DNA of 11,269 bases, from NCBI GenBank assembly GCA_023415145.1, contig JAEZLW010000066.1, positions 1-11,269 on the forward strand. The letters run 5' to 3'. Shown piece by piece: positions 5,991-11,269 of the stretch. The stretch comes from Bacillota bacterium (lineage in GTDB: Bacteria; Bacillota; Clostridia; Christensenellales; Aristaeellaceae). The position numbers and the translations under genes are program-made. How positions within the stretch are numbered: position 1 is the first letter of the stretch; each line of letters opens with the position of its first letter. The notes beneath the pieces were generated by a model. That model had not been told where the DNA came from, ran no database searches, and worked only from the letters and a program-made list of their open reading frames with translations.

Positions 5991-6890
5991 CTATTCCTTG
6001 ATGATCTTCTTCCGTGCAAAGGAATACCTGTACTGCGACGGTGTTGTAAATTCCTGGGCTTTGAATACCTTCATAAAATTTTTGTCGTCCAGAAAGCCGC
6101 AGGCAGCCGCGATTTGGGCAATGGGCATATCTGTTTTGAGAAGCAGCCCCTTGGCAGATGCGATGCGCAGTTTTGTTACATAACGCACCAGGGTCATCCC
6201 CGTGCTTTTTTTGAACGAGGAGGACAGGTAGGCGGGGTGGTAATTGAACCGCTCCGCCAGGCCCTGCAAAGAGCAGTTTTCATTGTAGTGGGTTCTGAGC
6301 CATTCGGTAATTTCGTAGATTCGCTGTTTGGTTTTATTCCGCTCCACGGTCTCCCGAACGGCATAGCGGAAAAACTGGTTGGATATTTCCAGCAGTAAAA
6401 GGCTTAGTGCATAGTCGGAGGTGAAATGGGAATAGGGGCGCTCCTTGGCAATGTCCAGCACCTGATGAAACAAAAGCTCCGTGCGGCCATGCTCCGAAAG
6501 CTTGCCAAACTCCGATAAAATGTACACATCCAGCAGCAGGTTTTCCCGCTTTTCATTGATTGCGTTATTGATAAGCTGTATCACTTCATCCGTCTGGATG
6601 TAATCACAGTTGCGGTTGGTCAATTGAAAATGGCACCACAAATAGGACAATTCCCCTTGGGTGGGCTTTGTGCCGTAATGCTCCATGCCCGGAAACAAAA
6701 CAACATACGTGTTGGGGGAAAGCACAAAGTGGCTGCTCCCCTGGGAAATGTGCATTTCGCCTTTGAGCCCAAACAGCAACACAAACGTATCCAAATTCCG
6801 CTTGGGGTGCACAAAACCGTCCTCGCTGACAAGATTCCCGCAGGAGATGTACTTTAGCGGATATTTGCTTTTAGGCAGTAAATGCAACAT
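5991..6890 (-). CDS. AraC family transcriptional regulator, 299 aa
   Basis: Predicted sugar-responsive regulator with an N-terminal cupin-like sensor and a C-terminal AraC/XylS DNA-binding domain. The sensor region (about 10-150) includes the beta-strand pattern FGLKGEMHIS at 40-49 and the LSPNTYVVLFPG stretch at 57-68. Residues 200-290 contain both helix-turn-helix motifs: CSLQGLAERFNYHPAYLSSSFKK (first, 206-228) and PIAQIAAACGFLDDKNFMKVFK (second, 256-277), ending in the family hallmark TPSQYR. I start at ATG 6890 because the frame upstream would run through the promoter; an AGGTGG lies 12 bases upstream, a rather long spacing. It is divergent from the binding-protein operon and probably activates it. 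Confidence 0.92.
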   Translation of the reverse strand: MLHLLPKSKYPLKYISCGNLVSEDGFVHPKRNLDTFVLLFGLKGEMHISQGSSHFVLSPNTYVVLFPGMEHYGTKPTQGELSYLWCHFQLTNRNCDYIQTDEVIQLINNAINEKRENLLLDVYILSEFGKLSEHGRTELLFHQVLDIAKERPYSHFTSDYALSLLLLEISNQFFRYAVRETVERNKTKQRIYEITEWLRTHYNENCSLQGLAERFNYHPAYLSSSFKKSTGMTLVRYVTKLRIASAKGLLLKTDMPIAQIAAACGFLDDKNFMKVFKAQEFTTPSQYRYSFARKKIIKE

Positions 6891-6947
6891 TCTTAAAAAT
6901 GACCACCTATTACAATAAATTAAAACTTGTTGCGCATGCTTGCGTAT

Positions 6948-6976
6948 AGTATAGTATAACCATGAAGAAAGTGCAA
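6948..6976 (-). promoter_or_regulatory. Promoter of the AraC-type regulator gene
   Basis: On the minus strand TTGCAC (6971-6976) is followed by a 17-bp spacer and TATACT (6948-6953), inside a TATAGTATAGTATA stretch (plus-strand reading). This predicts a leader of about 50 bases before ATG 6890. The -35 element lies within the first GTGCAATC copy (6971-6978), so a protein bound to that octamer would affect this promoter. Confidence 0.6.
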
Positions 6977-7074
6977 TCCCTTTTCTAGCAGATACACAAA
7001 TACGGGTGTGTTTTCTGCGGCCTTTTTTTGTAGTTTTGCCCAGTAGAGACAATGGGATCAAAATAGGTGCAATC
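6971..7074 (+). promoter_or_regulatory. Two GTGCAATC octamers, candidate AraC-type binding sites
   Basis: GTGCAATC occurs at 6971-6978 and again, in the same orientation, at 7067-7074, 96 bp apart. One covers the -35 of the divergent regulator gene; the other is about 80 bp upstream of the binding-protein start codon. AraC-family activators commonly bind direct repeats and can bridge distant sites, so this is a plausible operator pair. An ACACA/TGTGT inverted repeat lies between them (6994-7011). The assignment is inference from position and repetition only. Confidence 0.35.
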
Positions 7075-7104
7075 GTTTCATTTTTGTCTGGCATGGGGAA
7101 TTAG

Positions 7105-7129
7105 GTGTTAAAAGCCAAAATTTTAACAC
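7105..7129. promoter_or_regulatory. Perfect inverted repeat upstream of the sugar-uptake operon
   Basis: GTGTTAAAA (7105-7113) and TTTTAACAC (7121-7129) are exact reverse complements separated by seven bases. The element ends 12 bases before the AAGGAGG ribosome binding site (7141-7147) of the binding-protein gene. No strong sigma-A promoter is visible for this operon; the best is TTGTCT (7084-7089) with TTAAAA (7108-7113) at 18 bp, which would place the repeat over the -10. That fits a regulator-dependent promoter, with this element as operator or as a leader hairpin. Confidence 0.5.
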
Positions 7130-7154
7130 TTAATAATATGAAGGAGGTCACATC

Positions 7155-8444
7155 ATGAAAAACCGCCTGTTCCTGAGTCTGGTGGCAATGCTTTTGGTAC
7201 TTGGCATTTGCGTTGGCGCCATGGCCGAAGTCACCACCATCACCTTTATGGGCTGGGAAGCAAGCCCGCTGGAAACCAAAGCCGTTGAGGCCGGTATCGC
7301 CAAGTTTGAAGCCATGAACCCCGACATCAAGGTGCAGTACACCCCCGGCCTGGCCGGTGCGGAATACGTTGCCAAGCTTTTGTCCACGGTGGCCGGCAAC
7401 TCTACACCCGACGTATTCTTCATTGCGGCGGAGGATTACCGTACCTTTGCTTCCAAGGGCGTTCTGGAAGAGCTGACCGAAAAGTTCTCCGACACCTACA
7501 GCCTTGACGATTTCATCCCCAGTGTTCAGGATATCATGAAAATTGATGGCAAAGTGTATGGCATTCAGTCCTGCATCGTTGCCCCGATCATCTACTACAA
7601 CAAGGACATCTTTGACAAGCTGGGCGTACCTTATCCCGACGCCGATCCCGCCAACGCCATGACGGCTGTGGATTTCCGTGAACTGTGCAAGAAGCTCACC
7701 GTAAAGAACGGAGACACCGTGGAGACCTACGGCGTATACGGCCTGGAAGCCGGCTGGCTGACCGTGTATCCCTTCATGATGTCCAACGGCGTCAAGCCCT
7801 ACACCGATGATTACATGACCAGCACCTTCAACACCCCGGAAACCGGCGAAGTGCTTAGCTGGATCCGTGACATCCGCGTGGCAGATGGTTCGGCTCCCGA
7901 TGCCACCACCTTGGAAAACATCGGCATGTCCGCCGCCCAGATGCTTCAAACCGGCAAGGTCGCCATGATCATCGATGGTTCCTGGGCCCTGCAGCAACTG
8001 AGCCAGATGGACTTTAACATTGGCATGGCCCCCCTGCCCAAGTTCAAGGAAGCCTTGACGAATTCCTTTGCCCACCTCCACGCCATCTCCGCGGCCAGCC
8101 CCCACAAGGAAGAAGCCTGGAAGTTCGTGCAGTTCCTCTCCGGTATGGATTATCAAGGCGCGCTGGTTTCCGAAGGATTGTGGATGCCCAACCGCAAGTC
8201 CATGTATACAGAAGAAGCTGTGAAGCAGTGGTACCGCGAGGATGTCCATGGCGACAGCTACATCAAGATGCTGACTTACTTCGAAAATTCCGTTGTCGGG
8301 CCGATGGCGCTGCAAAAGTCCAACAAGTGCCAGTCCATCATGACCGAAGAAACCGATATGTTCTTCAAGGATGGGCAGCCCCTGGATGTCACTTTGCAAA
8401 ATGTTCAGGACCGCACCAACGAAGTACTGAGCAAGCTGAAGTAA
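7155..8444 (+). CDS. CUT1 ABC transporter sugar-binding protein, 429 aa
   Basis: Extracytoplasmic solute-binding protein (SBP_bac_1 type) that should capture an oligosaccharide and deliver it to the two permeases downstream. A signal peptide covers residues 1-24 with predicted cleavage AMA-E. Family landmarks are FEAMNPDIKVQY at 51-62, TPDVFF at 84-89, KIDGKVYGIQ at 129-138, YYNKDIFDKLGVPYP at 147-161 and GKVAMIIDGSWAL at 267-279. Aromatic residues Trp34, Trp201 and Trp277 are candidates for stacking on sugar rings. The ATG is set by AAGGAGG seven bases upstream. Unusually for a Gram-positive type system there is no lipobox: Cys19 follows Ile, which signal peptidase II does not accept. The GH127 gene in the same operon suggests arabinofuranose-containing substrates, by inference. 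Confidence 0.93.
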   Translation: MKNRLFLSLVAMLLVLGICVGAMAEVTTITFMGWEASPLETKAVEAGIAKFEAMNPDIKVQYTPGLAGAEYVAKLLSTVAGNSTPDVFFIAAEDYRTFASKGVLEELTEKFSDTYSLDDFIPSVQDIMKIDGKVYGIQSCIVAPIIYYNKDIFDKLGVPYPDADPANAMTAVDFRELCKKLTVKNGDTVETYGVYGLEAGWLTVYPFMMSNGVKPYTDDYMTSTFNTPETGEVLSWIRDIRVADGSAPDATTLENIGMSAAQMLQTGKVAMIIDGSWALQQLSQMDFNIGMAPLPKFKEALTNSFAHLHAISAASPHKEEAWKFVQFLSGMDYQGALVSEGLWMPNRKSMYTEEAVKQWYREDVHGDSYIKMLTYFENSVVGPMALQKSNKCQSIMTEETDMFFKDGQPLDVTLQNVQDRTNEVLSKLK

Positions 8445-8453
8445 TGCGGTACG

Positions 8454-8487
8454 GGCGGGGCCGTGTGTACCATGCGGCCCCGCCTTT
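8454..8487 (+). terminator. Intercistronic hairpin between binding protein and permease genes
   Basis: GGCGGGGCCG (8454-8463) and CGGCCCCGCC (8475-8484) form a 10-bp GC stem with an 11-base loop, followed only by TTTAT. It starts nine bases after the binding-protein stop. Hairpins at this place in sugar ABC operons usually act as partial terminators or mRNA 3' stabilisers, giving more binding protein than permease. Confidence 0.65.
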
Positions 8488-8514
8488 ATCCGGATGGGGA
8501 AAGGAATGAACCTG

Positions 8515-9438
8515 ATGCTTCTTAGCCCAGCGCAGCCCCAAAGCAAACCGAAACGGTTAAAAAGGCGTAAACTGCACGATGATACCCCCTGGGCACTGAT
8601 CATGCTGGCGCCCAATATCATCGGTTTTTTCATGTTTATGGTCTTTCCCATTTTGGCAACCTTGTTTTACAGCTTTACCGAATATGATTTGATCGGTTCG
8701 CCAACCTTTGTGGGGCTTGCGAATTACATTGAATTGTTCAATGACAAAATTATTGCCACAACCCTTACGAATACGCTGATGTTTACCTTGATCACCGTTC
8801 CCATCGGCATGGCCTTTTCTTTGCTGCTGGCGGTTTTCCTGGATCAAAAGATTGCCTTCAAGCGCTTTTACCGCGGCGCCTATTTTCTGCCCTCCATCAC
8901 ATCCATGGTAGCAGTATCCATCGTATGGCAGTGGATCTATAATCCCGAATTCGGGCTTTTGAATTATTTTCTGTCATTCTTCGGCGTCAAGGGGATCACC
9001 TGGCTATCCTCCTCCTCCACTTCCCTGGTTTCCATCGCAATCGTCAGCATCTGGAAAGGCGCAGGCTATAACATGATGCTGTTTCTGGCGGGCCTGCAGG
9101 GCATATCCAACTCCTACTATGAGGCCAGCGAGTTGGACGGGGCCAACAAGTGGCAGCAGTTTATACATGTCACCTTGCCCATGCTGAGCCCCACCACGTT
9201 TTTCATTTTTGTCATGTCTATTATCGGCTCCTTCCAGGTGTTCGACAGCGTTATGCTCATGACCAAGGGCGGCCCCGGGCGCTCATCTTCGGTGCTGGTG
9301 CATTACCTGTATCAAAACGCATTCCAGTACTTTTCCATGGGCTATGCCTGCGCCATCGCATACTTGCTGTTCTTTATCGTGATCATCGTTACCCTGTTTA
9401 ACATGCGTTTTGAAAAGAAGATCAAGGAAATCTTTTAG
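8515..9438 (+). CDS. CUT1 sugar ABC transporter permease, MalF/UgpA-like, 307 aa
   Basis: First of two integral membrane subunits forming the sugar channel. A basic cytoplasmic N-terminus (K-P-K-R-L-K-R-R-K) precedes about six hydrophobic segments. The EAA loop that docks the ATPase is at 203-222 (E-A-S-E-L-D-G, then I-H-V-T-L-P). The TKGGPGRSS stretch around 250-258 is typical of this subfamily. Three in-frame ATGs are close together (8494, 8506, 8515); I choose 8515 because GGGGAAAGGA (8496-8505) is nine bases upstream of it, whereas the other two have no usable spacing. The TAG at 9436-9438 overlaps the start of the ribosome binding site of the next gene. Confidence 0.93.
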   Translation: MLLSPAQPQSKPKRLKRRKLHDDTPWALIMLAPNIIGFFMFMVFPILATLFYSFTEYDLIGSPTFVGLANYIELFNDKIIATTLTNTLMFTLITVPIGMAFSLLLAVFLDQKIAFKRFYRGAYFLPSITSMVAVSIVWQWIYNPEFGLLNYFLSFFGVKGITWLSSSSTSLVSIAIVSIWKGAGYNMMLFLAGLQGISNSYYEASELDGANKWQQFIHVTLPMLSPTTFFIFVMSIIGSFQVFDSVMLMTKGGPGRSSSVLVHYLYQNAFQYFSMGYACAIAYLLFFIVIIVTLFNMRFEKKIKEIF

Positions 9439-9455
9439 GAAGGGGGGCGCTATGT

Positions 9456-10289
9456 ATGAACCTGAAAACGAAGCGGCTTTTCATCACCATGGTATCGCAC
9501 ATTGTTTTGATTCTGGGCGCCATCACCATGCTGCTCCCTTTCATATGGATGCTTACCACATCTTTAAAAGGCCTGAACGAGGTTTTTGCCCTCCCTCCCA
9601 AATGGTTTGGTGCGCGGCTTGTGTGGGAGAACTATCTGCAAATCTCCTCCCGGTTTGATTATTTCGCCTACTTTTTGAACAGCATCAAGGTATCTGTCTG
9701 GGTAGTTTTCTTTCAGCTCTTCACCAGCTCCATGGCCGGCTTCGCCTTTGCGCGGCTCAATTTCAAGTTCCGCAATCAAATGTTTCTGTTGTACCTGGCC
9801 ACCATGATGGTGCCCATGCATGTGATCATCATCCCAAACTTTTTGCAAATGAGTAGGTATGGCCTGGTGAACACGCTCTGGTCGCTGATGATACCGCCCA
9901 TGGTATCCGCCTTCGGCACCTTTCTTCTGCGCCAGTTCTTCCTGACCGTGCCCAAGGATCTGGATGAGGCCGCCCGGATAGACGGCTGCACGCCCATAGG
10001 CATCTTCTTTAAGATCTGCCTGCCCATGGCGGGTTCCACCATTGCCACTTTGGCCATCTTCAGCTTTATGGGGATCTGGAACGATTATTTCACGCCTCTT
10101 ATATACATCAGCAACGCCGTCAACTATACTTTGCCATTGGGGCTTGCCTCCATGAAGGGCATGTACTCCACCGATTGGCCGGTGCTGATGGCTGCCACGT
10201 GCATCTCCATCCTGCCTGTGCTCATCGCCTTCCTCTTTGCGCAGGACGCTTTTGTCAAAGGCGTTATGCTCTCCGGTATGAAAGAATAA
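9456..10289 (+). CDS. CUT1 sugar ABC transporter permease, MalG/UgpE-like, 277 aa
   Basis: Second membrane subunit, pairing with the preceding permease. It shows about six hydrophobic segments, the family signature FIWMLTTSLK at 29-38, NSIKVS at 75-80 opening the transport domain, and an EAA loop at 171-190 (EAARIDG, then ICLP). GIWNDYFTPLIY at 206-217 and the C-terminal FVKGVMLSGMKE ending are typical of MalG/UgpE homologues. GGAAGGGGGG (9438-9447) lies eight bases before ATG 9456; an ATG at 9452 is out of frame. No ATPase gene follows in the visible region, so an MsmK/UgpC-type ATPase encoded elsewhere probably energises the complex. Confidence 0.94.
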   Translation: MNLKTKRLFITMVSHIVLILGAITMLLPFIWMLTTSLKGLNEVFALPPKWFGARLVWENYLQISSRFDYFAYFLNSIKVSVWVVFFQLFTSSMAGFAFARLNFKFRNQMFLLYLATMMVPMHVIIIPNFLQMSRYGLVNTLWSLMIPPMVSAFGTFLLRQFFLTVPKDLDEAARIDGCTPIGIFFKICLPMAGSTIATLAIFSFMGIWNDYFTPLIYISNAVNYTLPLGLASMKGMYSTDWPVLMAATCISILPVLIAFLFAQDAFVKGVMLSGMKE

Positions 10290-10310
10290 TGTAAATGAGG
10301 TATATCAAAA

Positions 10311-11269
10311 ATGCATCCAAGCGAAATGACCAGGCCCGTAGGCCTTCGAAATGTACTTATTCGGGATGATTTCTGGGGTGCTTATCAAAAACGGGTCATC
10401 GAGCATGTGATTCCTTATCAGTGGGAAGCGCTGAACGACCGTATCCCAGGTGCCGAAAAAAGTTATTGCATGCAAAACTTCCGGGTCGCCGCCGGCCTTG
10501 AACAGGGCGAATTCAAGGGCTTTGTGTTTCAGGACAGCGATTTTTCCAAATGGATTGAGGCCGTAGGCTATGCGTTGATTTTAAGGCCCGATCCCACCCT
10601 GGAAAAAATCGCGGATGAAGCCATCGACCTTGTGGTCAGCGCCCAGCAGGAAGACGGGTATCTGGTTACCTACTATATTGTAAACGGCCTGGATAAGCGC
10701 TTTACCAACCTGAAGGACCACCACGAGCTGTACTGCTTCGGGCATATGCTGGAAGGCGCTATCGCCTATTATGAGGCTACGGGGAAAGACAAGCTGCTAA
10801 ACGCCATGATCCGCTTTGCGGACTGCATTGATGCACATTTTGGGCCCGAGGAAGGCAAGTTGAAGGGATATCCCGGCCATGAGGTGGCAGAAATGGCTCT
10901 GATGCGGCTTTACCCCGTCACCCGTGATGAGAAGCATCTGAAGCTGGCAAAATTCTTTATCGACCAGCGCGGCCAGTCGCCCCTGTATTTCGAAGAGGAA
11001 AATAAAAAATACGGCAACCGTTTCCATTGGGAAAACAGCCCATTCCAATACCAGTATTATCAGGCCGGCAAGCCCGTCAGAGAGCAGGAAACAGCCGACG
11101 GCCACGCCGTCCGGGCGGTTTACCTGTACAGCGGCATGGCGGACGTGGCCAAAGCCACCGGTGACGAAGCATTGTTTGGTGCCACGCTGCGCCTTTGGAA
11201 CAACATGGTTCGCAAACGTATGTACATCACCGGCTCCATCGGGTCCACCGAGTACGGGGAATCCTTTAC
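10311..11269 (+). CDS. GH127-family glycoside hydrolase (beta-L-arabinofuranosidase type), N-terminal 319 residues, truncated by window edge
   Basis: Open from ATG 10311 to the window end without a stop. It matches the GH127 (DUF1680) family, whose characterised member HypBA1 of Bifidobacterium longum releases L-arabinose from beta-1,2-linked arabinofuranosyl disaccharide. Visible hallmarks are FW-x2-Y at 21-25, DGYLVTYY at 115-122, HELYCFGHMLEGAIAYYEATGK at 138-159, GYPGHE at 186-191, ADGHAVRAVYLYSGMADVA at 262-280 and MYITGSIGS-x3-GESF at 304-319. His145, His190 and His265 are candidates for the active-site histidines, and Glu317 for the first zinc-binding Glu. The catalytic Cys and remaining zinc ligands lie beyond the window. 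There is no signal peptide, so it should act in the cytoplasm on imported sugar. A TGAGG lies ten bases upstream, 21 bases after the permease stop. Specificity among GH127 members is not settled by this fragment. Confidence 0.9.
   Translation, partial: MHPSEMTRPVGLRNVLIRDDFWGAYQKRVIEHVIPYQWEALNDRIPGAEKSYCMQNFRVAAGLEQGEFKGFVFQDSDFSKWIEAVGYALILRPDPTLEKIADEAIDLVVSAQQEDGYLVTYYIVNGLDKRFTNLKDHHELYCFGHMLEGAIAYYEATGKDKLLNAMIRFADCIDAHFGPEEGKLKGYPGHEVAEMALMRLYPVTRDEKHLKLAKFFIDQRGQSPLYFEEENKKYGNRFHWENSPFQYQYYQAGKPVREQETADGHAVRAVYLYSGMADVAKATGDEALFGATLRLWNNMVRKRMYITGSIGSTEYGESF

Noticed and set aside
7068..7081. Possible CcpA cre site, TGCAATCGTTTCA
   Set aside because: It keeps the CG core and TG/CA ends but is one base short of the cre consensus and breaks symmetry at two pairs; too weak to list as catabolite control.
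6891..7094. Upstream extension of the AraC regulator reading frame to 7094 (367 residues)
   Set aside because: The extra 68 residues would be translated from DNA holding the regulator's own TTGCAC-17-TATACT promoter and do not resemble the AraC sensor domain.
7101..8651. 516-residue open frame on the minus strand opposite the sugar-binding protein gene
   Set aside because: It is a mirror of the GC-rich third codon positions of a clear solute-binding protein gene. Its translation is rich in Gly/His/Val without family motifs, and it lacks a ribosome binding site.

Overview
The window looks like a chromosomal segment of a mid-GC member of the Bacillota, most likely class Clostridia. Ribosome binding sites are strong AAGGAGG types, sigma-A promoters are near consensus, the DUF3006 and DUF1048 families are characteristic of Firmicutes, and the sugar transporter is built in the Gram-positive style. 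The exact genus cannot be read from the sequence.

Positions 1-2560 hold a hairpin-rich intergenic stretch and a minus-strand gene for a large secreted, probably lipid-anchored protein. Its centre is a tandem array of about 44-residue YD-type repeats. A short intergenic region follows, then a small DUF3006 protein (start corrected to GTG 2810) with its own terminator.

Positions 3150-5977 are a compact operon with a near-consensus promoter at its head and a terminator at its end. In order it encodes a PadR-type repressor, two tandem DUF1048 paralogues, a DrrA-like ABC ATPase and a DrrB-like ABC-2 permease. This is the layout of a self-regulated drug or lipid export cassette. One DUF1048 copy carries an in-frame 18-bp tandem duplication.

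Positions 5991-11269 form a carbohydrate-uptake locus. A minus-strand AraC-type regulator is divergent from a plus-strand operon of a CUT1 solute-binding protein, two permeases and the first 319 residues of a GH127 (beta-L-arabinofuranosidase family) enzyme that runs off the window. No ATPase is encoded in the visible part; CUT1 systems of this kind commonly borrow a shared MsmK-type ATPase. The GH127 protein has no signal peptide. The likely scheme is import of short arabinofuranose-containing oligosaccharides, intracellular cleavage and AraC-controlled expression. The divergent intergenic region carries a repeated GTGCAATC octamer and a perfect 9-bp inverted repeat that are candidate operators.

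No tRNA, rRNA, CRISPR array, insertion sequence or prophage gene was seen. The least explained items are the YD-repeat surface protein with its distinct C-terminal module, and the paired DUF1048 proteins between a PadR repressor and its exporter.
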